Positions 13,525 through 21,133 of a stretch of DNA of 40,357 nt are shown piece by piece (the first letter of the stretch is position 1; each line of letters begins with the position of its first letter). Source of the stretch: a virus; IMG/VR virus record IMGVR_UViG_3300024054_000179, positions 1 to 40,357 of that record; one strand, written 5' to 3'. The notes beneath the pieces were generated by a model. The model was not told the DNA's origin. It did no database searches and saw nothing but the letters and a program-made list of their open reading frames with translations. Made by a program: the position numbers and the translations under genes.

Positions 13525-14526
13525 CTACCAATAGCAATATTTCTGAACGTTATCAAACGCACTTCCTATCAAAATAGGGCAACTCATTTCAAGAGTAGAT
13601 TCTGTTACTCCTTCTACTTCGCTTGGAGCATCCATAGAAGTTATCCTGCATCCGCTTAAGAAGAATATTGTATGTTGGCTTCCTGTTGCAGTAACATCTG
13701 CATTCATATCGAATGTAGTGTCAAACTGCGCATTATTTTTGTATAATCCATTATACAATAAACTGCTTGTTGGAGCATCTAAGTCTAATGTTACAGTCAT
13801 TTTGTTTTCCCTATTCTTAAAGAAAGGAACACTTATATCTCTTGATCCATTTAAGTAATGTGGTGCTTCAAGATTCTGATTAATCTCAAGTATTACTTCT
13901 TTTGCTGTTGTGATTGAAGTTCCACTCATTGTCAGACTGCAGTTATTCCATAGGTATGGTGTTGTAGTGCTGACTGTTGTTGAGCTTGCTGTTCCAGAAG
14001 TAAAATTTAAAGTTTGTCCGATATAATCTATATCTATTCTAACTTTTTCACTTTGAGTTGCAGTAATTTTAGTCGAATCAGTTATGCATCCATTTATTGT
14101 TCTAATAAATGTATTATTTGCTCCTGTTGATGTTTTACTATCTTCTATAGTAAAACTTGTTGGTGGGTTTAAAGTACCGCTCGTAAAAGGAGATTGCCTC
14201 ACATCGTTGTTTATTTGTGTTGCAAGATGTGTGTATTTGTTTGTTGTACCACCATCAACTACGCTTCCTATCGATAAAAATGGGAGTCTCATATCTTGAG
14301 GAGCGTATGTTAATGTTCCTTTTATATCTCTTGGTCCAGGTATCATTTGAGAAAAACTTCTTGTACTTGCTCCAACAAAACGTGTTTCCATTTTATTTTC
14401 AGCATCGTCAAGAGTATTATTTTCAACTAATCCTATCCAAAGCCCAGCAGTTCCACTTGCAGTAGCATAAGTTCCAGATTCACAGAACATTATTACCTTA
14501 TTTTGATCATTTACAAATCTCGTCAT
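13525..14526 (-). CDS. Major tail tube protein
   Basis: A 333-residue beta-rich protein with few Cys, preceded by GGAGG 6 nt before ATG. The order of the tail genes (terminator-like gene upstream, chaperone downstream) and composition fit a tail tube protein. The start has MTRFVNDQNKVIMFCESGTY, followed by WIGLVENNTLDDAENKMETR, a pattern I associate with long tail tube proteins of archaeal and bacterial siphoviruses, then PGPRDIKGTLTY and, near the C-terminus, TVTLDLDAPTSSLLYNG. Tubes stack as hexamer rings around the tape measure. Confidence 0.7.
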   Translation of the reverse strand: MTRFVNDQNKVIMFCESGTYATASGTAGLWIGLVENNTLDDAENKMETRFVGASTRSFSQMIPGPRDIKGTLTYAPQDMRLPFLSIGSVVDGGTTNKYTHLATQINNDVRQSPFTSGTLNPPTSFTIEDSKTSTGANNTFIRTINGCITDSTKITATQSEKVRIDIDYIGQTLNFTSGTASSTTVSTTTPYLWNNCSLTMSGTSITTAKEVILEINQNLEAPHYLNGSRDISVPFFKNRENKMTVTLDLDAPTSSLLYNGLYKNNAQFDTTFDMNADVTATGSQHTIFFLSGCRITSMDAPSEVEGVTESTLEMSCPILIGSAFDNVQKYCYW

Positions 14527-14539
14527 TTTTTACCTCCTT

Positions 14540-14983
14540 TCATAGATTATAAAAGTTATATTTAATTTGAAGTATTCTTGATTTTATTCCACCATCTCCT
14601 TCTTCATCTATTTCTATTCCACTTAATATATCAAAATTATGAAAATCATTTGCTACACTTCCTGTTGATGCAGTAAACTGGATATTTGTCAACCTGCTCA
14701 TTACTTGATTAAATAATGTATCTTTTTCTTTTTCATTTCTGGCCCATATTCTTATTTCTATTGTTATTGTTATGTCTTGAAGTGTAGTTTGCATACCTGA
14801 TCTTGGAGCTTTTAGATTTGTGCATTTAATTGTAATTACTGGATATTTGACATTTCTTTGAGGATAACTAGTCATTATAAAACCTATTCCATTTGTTCTA
14901 TTCAATGGATCTGTTATATTTGCGCTTAAATCATTCTTTAGAAAATAGAGTATATCTCTTAGTAGTGTATCTTTTGATGCCAT
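14540..14983 (-). CDS. Tail terminator-like protein
   Basis: A 147-residue alpha/beta protein: an N-terminal helix (ASKDTLLRDILYFLKNDLS), an IGFIMTSYPQRNVKYPVITIKC strand pair, then TLQDITITIEIRIWARN and a helix NEKEKDTLFNQVMSRL. This is the fold pattern of tail terminator or DUF3168-like proteins, which cap the tail tube and join it to the head. It lies between the gp10-like gene and the tail tube gene, as expected. The ATG has no strong SD but follows a TATA-type motif. Confidence 0.65.
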   Translation of the reverse strand: MASKDTLLRDILYFLKNDLSANITDPLNRTNGIGFIMTSYPQRNVKYPVITIKCTNLKAPRSGMQTTLQDITITIEIRIWARNEKEKDTLFNQVMSRLTNIQFTASTGSVANDFHNFDILSGIEIDEEGDGGIKSRILQIKYNFYNL

Positions 14984-15050
14984 GTTTCTCGCTTGAAATT
15001 TGTCTTATCGCTTTAAGACTTAATTAGTCAATAATCTAAATTTAAATAAC

Positions 15051-15069
15051 TTGATTTTGGTTATATATA
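15051..15069 (-). promoter_or_regulatory. Repeated TATA-type promoter motif, copy 3
   Basis: Minus strand TATATATAACCAAAATCAA, identical over 19 nt to copy 1, directly after the TAA of the gp10-like gene and about 70-85 nt before the ATG at 14983. It would start the tail transcript. Confidence 0.6.
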
Positions 15070-15435
15070 TTATTTAAACCTTACATTTGCTTTCATTATT
15101 TCCTTGACTTGTGATTTTTCTTTATTTGCAGTATTCCTGAAGTGTGGTCTTGATGCCATTTTGCTTGTTCCATATTCTATGAATTTTGCATATTCCAACT
15201 CGCTGAATACTTTTGCTTCATTTTCTCCTGTACTTTCAAAATCTACTGAATTGACAAATCTTCCTGTATCAACGGCAACAGGAGCATTTATTCCTCTTGC
15301 TATGCTTTCTTTGACTTGATTATGCATATAAAGAGTTGCTTGTTTCACAGATTCAGGTATTTTTTCTTTCATTTGTTTCTGTTTATTTTCCATAAATTTC
15401 TTAAACTTACTGATATCCATTTCAATAGAAACCAT
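15070..15435 (-). CDS. HK97 gp10-like head-tail/neck protein
   Basis: The 121-residue protein has the family's signature near its C-terminus: ELEYAKFIEYGTSKMASRPH followed by FRNTANKEKSQ. It also has VAVDTGRFVNSVDFES at about 60-76 and a helical start (FKKFMENKQKQMKEKI). gp10-like proteins are the neck or tail-completion component of HK97-type siphoviruses. It lies between connector genes and the tail terminator-like gene, the canonical order. Confidence 0.85.
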   Translation of the reverse strand: MVSIEMDISKFKKFMENKQKQMKEKIPESVKQATLYMHNQVKESIARGINAPVAVDTGRFVNSVDFESTGENEAKVFSELEYAKFIEYGTSKMASRPHFRNTANKEKSQVKEIMKANVRFK

Positions 15436-15436
15436 T

Positions 15437-15862
15437 TTATTCTCCCAACAGCGATCCAGTTGTTATTCTTCTTATGTATGCTTTTTTGTGAGTTGGTGTT
15501 CCTTCAACTGTATAATCATCTGTACCTTCAGGAATCATTGTATAATTTTCTCCAGTTGGACTTCCGATCTGTATTTTGATCATATATGTTGATCCAGTTA
15601 ATATAATGCTTCCAGGAATAAATAATTTTGAATCATTATAAATTAATTTCCCCTGCTCAAGAAGATTGCTGTCTATTGAACCTCTTGATAGTTCTAAAGA
15701 TTGAGGAATTCCACTTGTCCATAAATCGGTACCCGATTGTGTCAATGTTACTTCATCATCCCATACACTTCCTATTGTAGGAGTAAAATATCTAATCTTA
15801 ATTGGTTGTGATGCTTTGTCTAACAGCCTATTGAACCCTTTAATAAATCGTGTATCATACAT
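15437..15862 (-). CDS. Head-tail adaptor/closure protein
   Basis: The 141-residue protein is mainly beta (KIRYFTPTIGSVWDDEVTL, ILTGSTYMIKIQIGS, YTMIPEGTDDYTVEG) with a short helical start (MYDTRFIKGFNRLLDKASQP). Position, size and beta content match the stopper or head-closure protein between the connector and gp10-like gene. It overlaps neither neighbour but is separated by a single base on each side. Not a sure family match. Confidence 0.6.
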   Translation of the reverse strand: MYDTRFIKGFNRLLDKASQPIKIRYFTPTIGSVWDDEVTLTQSGTDLWTSGIPQSLELSRGSIDSNLLEQGKLIYNDSKLFIPGSIILTGSTYMIKIQIGSPTGENYTMIPEGTDDYTVEGTPTHKKAYIRRITTGSLLGE

Positions 15863-15863
15863 T

Positions 15864-16232
15864 TTAAAATGAAAGGCTTCTAGCCCAATTTATTTTTCTT
15901 CCTATTCCTTTTAACTTCATTTCTCCTAAAAGTCTGTATTGTTCTGCACTTAATTGTGCGCCTGCATCATTTATTGATAACTCTCCTATACTCAATGTTC
16001 CGCCGTCACCATTTGCGTTTTTTAAATCAATTAAATCTGCTTTTGCGAAATCTAAGATTGGCGGTATATATTTATCATCAATTCCGTTAGCATCAATTGT
16101 ATAACCTACCCAATTAGCAACATGTTGCCTGGCGTAATCTACTATTTCAATCATATTCCCAGAAAGTCCAGCAGGTAAGCTTACAAAATTTTCATTTAGA
16201 AATAAGGCTAGACTTCCAGTTGTGGTTGTCAT
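15864..16232 (-). CDS. Head-tail connector (gp6-like)
   Basis: A 122-residue, mostly helical protein (IVDYARQHVANWVGYTIDA, KYIPPILDFAKADLIDLKNA, LSAEQYRLLGEMKLKGIGRK) with SD GGAGG four to five nt before ATG. The helical bundle composition and place after the major capsid region fit the gp6-like connector ring that binds under the portal. The role is inferred from position and helical pattern. Confidence 0.6.
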   Translation of the reverse strand: MTTTTGSLALFLNENFVSLPAGLSGNMIEIVDYARQHVANWVGYTIDANGIDDKYIPPILDFAKADLIDLKNANGDGGTLSIGELSINDAGAQLSAEQYRLLGEMKLKGIGRKINWARSLSF

Positions 16233-16240
16233 TTAGCCTC

Positions 16241-16483
16241 CTATACTAATACTCTCCAAGTGCTTCCGCCAGCAGACACATTTGTTCCAACAGCAATATA
16301 TACTTCTCCTGTTGATATATCATATGCCAATCCGCTGACTTTTGTGGAAGTTACTTTTGCATTTGGATTTCCTTGAACTACATATAAATCTGGGACTATA
16401 TTATAAGTTCCAGACGCATAAGTATATGAGTTCATTCCTTTAATGCATCCAAGTACTGTACTTCCTGTGGTTAAAACTGCCAT
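16241..16483 (-). CDS. Small capsid-region protein, 80 aa
   Basis: An 80-residue all-beta protein (MAVLTTGSTVLGCIKGMNSY start, VPDLYVVQGN, GLAYDISTGEVYIAVG, STWRVLV end). It is Gly, Thr and Val rich, neutral and small, like head decoration or completion proteins. SD GGAG lies 5-6 nt before ATG. It follows the hairpins after the major capsid gene and a TATA-like box, so it may be expressed separately. Confidence 0.5.
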   Translation of the reverse strand: MAVLTTGSTVLGCIKGMNSYTYASGTYNIVPDLYVVQGNPNAKVTSTKVSGLAYDISTGEVYIAVGTNVSAGGSTWRVLV

Positions 16484-16518
16484 ATTTTCTCCTTGATTTA
16501 ATTGATTATGAAATAGGG

Positions 16519-16532
16519 ATTTATATTAAGGT
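16519..16532 (-). promoter_or_regulatory. TATA-like element before the 80-aa gene
   Basis: Minus strand CCTTAATATAAATC lies about 43 nt upstream of the ATG at 16483 and just after two hairpins that follow the capsid gene. It is a plausible TATA element. Confidence 0.4.
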
Positions 16533-16536
16533 CCTC

Positions 16537-16576
16537 ATATATTATTTGATTAATATATGGTGTTCAACTTAACACC
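16537..16576 (-). terminator. Two adjacent hairpins after the major capsid gene
   Basis: Minus strand GGTGTT AAGTTG AACACC (16576-16559) abuts a perfect 8-bp inverted repeat ATATATTA ATCAAA TAATATAT (16558-16537). Both lie 12-50 nt after the capsid stop. Either may slow exonucleases, protect capsid mRNA or end part of the transcripts. There is no long T-run after them. Confidence 0.5.
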
Positions 16577-16588
16577 CTACTTTTACTC

Positions 16589-17458
16589 TTACGAGGTTGT
16601 AATTCTTGATACTGCGGTTGATTTAAGTAGCTTTACATCAATTCTCATAGTTATTGCTGCACCTTCCAAATCGAATGTTGGAAGTTTGAAGTTTTCTACT
16701 GTAATGTCCCTCTTAATAGCAATACCATATGCCTGTGTTCTATCAAAAACATAAGCATATTTAGCATTTGCTGCGGCTGGAACTACCGTAGTAGAACCAG
16801 AGAATTTTGCAACATTCATTCCATAGATTACTCCTGCAAAGCCTCTATCCATCATTTCTCTATTTCCGAATTTATTTGCTTCAACAAAAACATCAATATT
16901 CCTTAAATCGTTTAAGAATTCAGGTCCTATTAACATATCTGTAGCTTTAAAATCGACATTTGGGCCTTCAACATTGTACATAGCTTCTGTTATATTAGCT
17001 ATTGTAGCTGATGCTCCACCAGCAACTGTTGAATTAGCACCATCAAGAGCAGTCAGGATTAGTTTTGTTTCGTTTTCAGCAAGTCTTACACCTGCTGTTC
17101 TTATGTTCCTTTGCAGAACATCGAATTGAGCGTCCTCCATCATTTCTCTTGTGATTCTAATTGCAACACCATATTTAACTGGTGTGAAGGTTACTGAACT
17201 GAAGTCTAATGCATCCAATGGAATTTCTGCTGCTTCGCCAACTTCTCTAACAATCATAGTATTTGGTGTTTCAAGATTTACACTAAATGAACTACCTTGA
17301 ATTTGATTTGGTCCCCATACTTCAGCAGCCATTTCTCTAGGCACTAAAGCTTTCTGAACTGCTTCAATCAAAGTAGGCATAATTAGCTTAGGAATTAATA
17401 ATGTTCCAGCGGTTCCATCCTCTGTTCCAATATATTCCTGTATTTTCTTGAATGCCAT
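16589..17458 (-). CDS. Major capsid protein, HK97 fold
   Basis: The 289-residue protein has the pattern of HK97-type capsid proteins: IPKLIMPTLIEAVQKALVPR (N-arm/spine region), TMIVREVGEAAEIP, FTPVKYGVAIRITREMMEDAQFD, then LRNIRTAGVRLAENETKLIL-like helices and a P-loop/A-domain region ending AYGIAIKRDITVENF. The ITREMMED segment is the typical spine helix. It is shorter than HK97 gp5 and has no N-terminal delta domain; scaffolding is probably supplied by the nested scaffold gene. TAATG overlap with the cement gene upstream. Confidence 0.85.
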   Translation of the reverse strand: MAFKKIQEYIGTEDGTAGTLLIPKLIMPTLIEAVQKALVPREMAAEVWGPNQIQGSSFSVNLETPNTMIVREVGEAAEIPLDALDFSSVTFTPVKYGVAIRITREMMEDAQFDVLQRNIRTAGVRLAENETKLILTALDGANSTVAGGASATIANITEAMYNVEGPNVDFKATDMLIGPEFLNDLRNIDVFVEANKFGNREMMDRGFAGVIYGMNVAKFSGSTTVVPAAANAKYAYVFDRTQAYGIAIKRDITVENFKLPTFDLEGAAITMRIDVKLLKSTAVSRITTS

Positions 17459-17910
17459 TATACATTAAGTGAGACAAGTGTATATAGAGCTGTTCCTGAT
17501 GCAGATGCAATTTGCGCTCGTCCTATTGGTGTTCCTGTCAATGCATAGTTTGGTGAACCTACGTGACCATATAAAGCTACACATTGTGTTGTTCCAGATA
17601 CTGGAATAACTAAGTTTCCACCGCTTACGACTCCGCCGCATCTTACAATATAAGATCCTCTTGTTGCTACTGTGACATTAGCCCCAGAAGCAGCATTATG
17701 CAGAGCTATACCATTGCAAGTATCTGAGTTTGCAAGTAGATCTACAACAATATCACTTGTTGCGAATGTATCTGCTCCAGATCCTATACCATTTGCTGCA
17801 CCGCTTACTACAACCAAATTACCTCCAGATATCGTTGTCCTAGCCTTTCCTGTAAAAGTTCTAGGAGAATCGCCGTCAAATACACAGACAGCACCCAATG
17901 GATTTGTCAT
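17458..17910 (-). CDS. Capsid cement/decoration protein, DUF2190-like
   Basis: A 150-residue beta protein. The pattern DGDSPRTFTGKARTTISGGN, then DIVVDLLANSDTCNGIALHNAAS and GSYIVRCGGVVSGG resembles the DUF2190 family of decoration proteins that sit between capsomers. It lies between the prohead protease and the capsid gene, as usual for this family. Overlaps upstream by TGATG and downstream by TAATG. Confidence 0.7.
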   Translation of the reverse strand: MTNPLGAVCVFDGDSPRTFTGKARTTISGGNLVVVSGAANGIGSGADTFATSDIVVDLLANSDTCNGIALHNAASGANVTVATRGSYIVRCGGVVSGGNLVIPVSGTTQCVALYGHVGSPNYALTGTPIGRAQIASASGTALYTLVSLNV

Positions 17911-18101
17911 CAGTATTTGTTCTGGATAAGTGAAAATGAATTATAGTCGGATACAATTCTATAAGGCAAAGTTTCTTCTTCTACTTTTACTTCTGCTTTA
18001 GATTCAACTTTAGAAGCTTTCATTTCTGCAAGCTCTTTTCCTAAAGATTCAATCTTTTCAAGAAGTAATTTAGTATCAACCTGTTCGGTTGTTTCACTCA
18101 T
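17910..18101 (-). CDS. Nested scaffold protein, internal in-frame start
   Basis: In frame with the protease, the ATG at 18101-18099 (Met225 of the long form) is preceded by GGAGG with a 7-nt spacer, a better ribosome site than that of the protease itself. The product is 63 residues (MSETTEQVDTKLLLEKIESL start), mostly one coiled coil with a Lys/Glu-rich stretch and a C-terminal segment ending LIQNKY. It has the same plan as the lambda C/Nu3 pair, where the scaffold is made from the 3' part of the protease gene. It would co-assemble with the capsid protein through its C-terminus and be degraded by the protease. Confidence 0.7.
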   Translation of the reverse strand: MSETTEQVDTKLLLEKIESLGKELAEMKASKVESKAEVKVEEETLPYRIVSDYNSFSLIQNKY

Positions 18102-18773
18102 CTGATTACCTCCTTTCAGTTTATCTGTTGATTTATTTGAATTTGATTCTTCGCATTCTTCCATATGCTTTTTCATTTCTTCTTTCTTAATCATCTTTCC
18201 ACAATTTTCACATTTAATCATCTCTTGCTTTTCTTCTTTACTTACTTTCACATCGTTACTTGCATCTGTAACTTCTGTAACTTTTTGTTCCGTTGGGAGT
18301 GCGGTTTTTGTTGATTGATATGCTTCTTTGAGTGCAATTGTGAATGTTGCATTTGAATCTGCTGGGACTGCAACAAGACTTAGTTCTTTAAATTCTAATC
18401 CTCGAGGTATAAGATGTCCTTCTCCATCTTCTTCTACTGATTTAACCACAGCTCCAACACTAACAGAATTAAGGCGTCCGTCTTTAATCATTTGTTTGCA
18501 TAATTCATCCATAACTTTTGCTTTGAATGGAATTCTATTAAATGTTTCATCAAATGAGCTGTTAATAACTCTGCCTTTTATATTTTCTACTTTATTTTCG
18601 TGATCTACTAAAAGTGGAACTCCCATCAATGTTCCTGCTGCATTCTTTAGTTCTTCTGCTATAAATTTATGATTATTAGAAGTAATTGTTTCATTAATTG
18701 CTATTCCTTGAATTATAAAATCAGTACATTCACCCAGGCTTTCTGTAATAGGAATAGAATATTTTAAGTCCAT
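17910..18773 (-). CDS. Prohead protease with C-terminal zinc-finger and scaffold region
   Basis: Residues about 15-150 have the HK97/U35-type prohead protease pattern: IIQGIAINETITSNNHKF, GTLMGVPLLVDHEN with the likely catalytic His58, LNSVSVGAVV with candidate Ser103/Ser105, and LEFKELSLVAVPADSNA. A linker follows (160-185), then an unusual zinc-finger-like motif with Cys188, Cys191, His203 and Cys207, then a coiled coil (residues about 225-260) that serves as scaffold. A strong internal ribosome site and ATG at residue 225 would give this scaffold part alone. No SD precedes the main ATG but a TATA-type motif lies 30-50 nt upstream. Confidence 0.8.
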   Translation of the reverse strand: MDLKYSIPITESLGECTDFIIQGIAINETITSNNHKFIAEELKNAAGTLMGVPLLVDHENKVENIKGRVINSSFDETFNRIPFKAKVMDELCKQMIKDGRLNSVSVGAVVKSVEEDGEGHLIPRGLEFKELSLVAVPADSNATFTIALKEAYQSTKTALPTEQKVTEVTDASNDVKVSKEEKQEMIKCENCGKMIKKEEMKKHMEECEESNSNKSTDKLKGGNQMSETTEQVDTKLLLEKIESLGKELAEMKASKVESKAEVKVEEETLPYRIVSDYNSFSLIQNKY

Positions 18774-18804
18774 AAAAGTTATATAAATAATTTATTTAAA
18801 TATA

Positions 18805-18823
18805 TTGATTTTTATTATATATA
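18805..18823 (-). promoter_or_regulatory. Repeated TATA-type promoter motif, copy 4
   Basis: Minus strand TATATATAATAAAAATCAA, directly after the TAA at 18826-18824 and about 32-50 nt before the protease ATG. It would start the protease, cement and capsid transcript. Confidence 0.6.
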
Positions 18824-19138
18824 TTAAAACTTTTTGTATCTTTTTATTATTCTTCTTCTATGTGTTGCAAGATTTGTTCCAATTACTGATAGATTTGGAA
18901 GTTTTGCATTTCCTTCGATCTGAGCATCTGTTCCCTGTAGCTCATTTTCTCTAGATGCAAATTGCATTTGGCTTCTTGAACTTACTATTGCTGATCCTGT
19001 CCAATCTTCCCAATTTCCTATAAGAGGTACATCTTCTTTGGCTATTGCATCATCTCCTTGAAGATCATATGTAATGTCACAACTATGCTTATCTGCAACT
19101 ACTCTTTGCCTTGTAATTGGATCAATAAATACGACCAT
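18824..19138 (-). CDS. Hypothetical head-region protein, 104 aa
   Basis: A 104-residue protein (MVVFIDPITRQRVVADKHSC start) with a DITYDLQGDD turn, LIGNWEDWTG and a strongly basic end (THRRRIIKRYKK). A basic tail suggests nucleic acid or capsid contact. It lies between the fibre-like gene and the protease. GGAG touches the ATG directly with no spacer, an unusual arrangement, so translation may be weak or coupled to the short upstream reading frame. Confidence 0.6.
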   Translation of the reverse strand: MVVFIDPITRQRVVADKHSCDITYDLQGDDAIAKEDVPLIGNWEDWTGSAIVSSRSQMQFASRENELQGTDAQIEGNAKLPNLSVIGTNLATHRRRIIKRYKKF

Positions 19139-19220
19139 CTCCTTTATTCTTTTGTTTTAATTCCAATAAATTTTCTAGAATATAAATCATTAAATAAGCC
19201 TCCTGCATTACTACTTCCAT
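19122..19220 (-). CDS. Very short possible gene, 32 aa
   Basis: An open frame from the ATG at 19220 to the TGA at 19122-19124, overlapping the next gene's start by 17 nt. It codes for a helical peptide (EAYLMIYILENLLELKQKNK). An internal AGGAGG, eight nt before Met11, could start a 22-aa version. It may be a leader peptide that couples translation to the 104-aa gene, or chance. Low confidence. Confidence 0.3.
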   Translation of the reverse strand: MEVVMQEAYLMIYILENLLELKQKNKGDGRIY

Positions 19221-19275
19221 TTTATCTTTTCCCTTCTGAAAGAAGTATCTACTAGTCTGATCGTCAAAATAAAGA

Positions 19276-19292
19276 TTTTTATATATTTTTTT
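19276..19292 (-). promoter_or_regulatory. TATA-like element after the 559-aa gene
   Basis: Minus strand AAAAAAATATATAAAAA (19292-19276) lies directly after the stop of the 559-aa gene and about 60 nt before the 32-aa frame. It resembles a TATA box but not the 19-nt repeated motif. Confidence 0.4.
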
Positions 19293-19294
19293 AA

Positions 19295-20974
19295 TCATTC
19301 GTATATCACCGTTATATCAAAACTTCCTATTTGTCCTAGTGTCAATCCATTATTAAATGTTGCTCCTTGACCATAATTCATACTTGATGGAGAAGATATT
19401 TTTGATGCGTCAAATACTGCAATTAATGCTCCTGATGCAGATACATTATCATAAATATTTAATGTTGCTCCTCCCGCCCCCGCACTATTAAAGTTCAATT
19501 GTTGCAATACGCCTGGACCATATTTTAATATATAATTTCCACTTCCTGCATTATGATAATATGTTGGTGCTGATTGCAATGGTCCTAATCTGCTTATTGT
19601 AGCAACTCTAACATTTATATCAGATGCAGTACTTCCATTATTAATATTATGATTTTCTATCCTTATTGGAAGATTCATTGTTGTTGACCATGTTGTATCA
19701 CTAGCAGAATATGTATGAATTGTATCATCTCCAATAACATACCATACTTTGGAATTTGTCCAATATATTTCATATGTTTTTACTTGACTTCCAATTGAAT
19801 ATGTATCTCCTAAAATTCCATTGAAACTTCCAGTATTTATGACTGTTTCACTTCCTCCCTTTAATAATCCAACACCAAAAGATACCCCGCTTAATTGAAA
19901 AAATGCCCCGTCGCTTCCATTAAATGCTCCCCATCTTTTTTGGTTATTCGATACTGCTGTATCTGGAATTCTTATAACACTTCTAAATCTATTTGATGAT
20001 GCCCCAAGATATCTTGCTGTTCTTATTGATTGAATTGTTGCTTTTGAATTGGCTAAACTCCCTGCAGATAAAACTATTTGTGCATTTGATTGATTATTTG
20101 ATGCTCCGCTTATTGTTGTACTTGTCCAAAAATTAGGATCTATTGTAGTTCCATTAAATGTTGCTCCAACTAATCTATATGGAGTTACGCTTCTTATTTC
20201 TCCTGTGGGAGTATTTTCAGCTCCGAATCCATATGAATCTTCTATACCTTTAATTCCGACTTTTAAATTTCCATTTTCATCTAAACTTCTTGGCAATGCT
20301 TCAACTATTGGACATAGAACTGTCTGTAATCTAAAATATGAAGTAGAACCAGTTGTATCCTGATTATTTACTCTAACTCTAACATAACTATTTATTGCCT
20401 GAACTGTTAATCCAAAATTACCTAAACTTTTATAATAATTATAGGAATCAGATAAATCCCAATTACTTCCATCTGGTGATTGTTCTACAAATATCTTGCA
20501 ATTTCTATCTGTTTTTAAGCTCACTTGAATTGCATTAACTCCAAGTGTAGAAGTTGCTGATCCAACAAATGATCCTCCTGCTATCAATATTCCAGATGAA
20601 CTATTATTATTATCTTGGGTGGCATTCTGTTGTATAGTGTACAATGATGGAAAATTTGATACAACTGTACTACCGTTATAATTTGCTACATTTATGCTTC
20701 CCGTTGCATATATACTTCCAGCAACTGTACTTGTTCCAGATGTAATCCATGGATTTGTTGATTGAAAAACACTACCAATAAAATTCCCACTTGATACATA
20801 CATTGTTCCTGATTGAACATATATCGAATCTACATTTGCGCTTACACTTCCAATAATTATATTTCCGCTTACGGCAACTGTAGGCAACCCTGAAATAACT
20901 GCATCAACATATAATCTTCCGTTTGTATCTACTATTGCCCCTGGGCTTCCCATGGGATATCCAGTAATCTGCAT
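19295..20974 (-). CDS. Fibre-like virion protein, 559 aa
   Basis: A 559-residue beta-rich protein. It starts MQITGYPMGSPGAIVDTNGR followed by LYVDAVISGLPTVAVSGNIIIG, a modular Ser/Gly-rich strand repeat (residues about 30-110). Residues about 265-460 resemble a lectin-like sandwich (DPNFWTSTTISG, FFQLSGVSFGVGLL, YEIYWTNSKVWYVIGDD). The last 90 residues look like a separate beta domain. It lies between the portal and protease, where a head fibre or neck whisker gene can occur, away from the main tail fibres. SD GGAGG lies 5 nt before ATG. Receptor or capsid-surface binding is inferred. Confidence 0.65.
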   Translation of the reverse strand: MQITGYPMGSPGAIVDTNGRLYVDAVISGLPTVAVSGNIIIGSVSANVDSIYVQSGTMYVSSGNFIGSVFQSTNPWITSGTSTVAGSIYATGSINVANYNGSTVVSNFPSLYTIQQNATQDNNNSSSGILIAGGSFVGSATSTLGVNAIQVSLKTDRNCKIFVEQSPDGSNWDLSDSYNYYKSLGNFGLTVQAINSYVRVRVNNQDTTGSTSYFRLQTVLCPIVEALPRSLDENGNLKVGIKGIEDSYGFGAENTPTGEIRSVTPYRLVGATFNGTTIDPNFWTSTTISGASNNQSNAQIVLSAGSLANSKATIQSIRTARYLGASSNRFRSVIRIPDTAVSNNQKRWGAFNGSDGAFFQLSGVSFGVGLLKGGSETVINTGSFNGILGDTYSIGSQVKTYEIYWTNSKVWYVIGDDTIHTYSASDTTWSTTMNLPIRIENHNINNGSTASDINVRVATISRLGPLQSAPTYYHNAGSGNYILKYGPGVLQQLNFNSAGAGGATLNIYDNVSASGALIAVFDASKISSPSSMNYGQGATFNNGLTLGQIGSFDITVIYE

Positions 20975-21133
20975 TTATTCCTCCAAGAGAATTTTCTCTT
21001 TTAATTGTCTTACTTTTTCAGAAACTTTTATTACACAATTTCCACATAGCCACATTCCATTGATTAATGAAATCGCTCTGTTTCCGCATCTTTCAAAATT
21101 GTGGCATTTTGGCACGTTTAATAATTCGCTCAT
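20975..21133 (-). CDS. Small zinc-ribbon protein, 52 aa
   Basis: I place the start at the ATG at 21133, whose ATGA overlaps the stop of the portal gene; a longer frame would use TTG. The protein has CHNFERC near residues 10-16 and WLCGNC near 28-33, a four-Cys ribbon, then a helix (SEKVRQLKEKILLEE). Its place within the head genes suggests a packaging or head assembly role, but I do not recognise it. Confidence 0.65.
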   Translation of the reverse strand: MSELLNVPKCHNFERCGNRAISLINGMWLCGNCVIKVSEKVRQLKEKILLEE

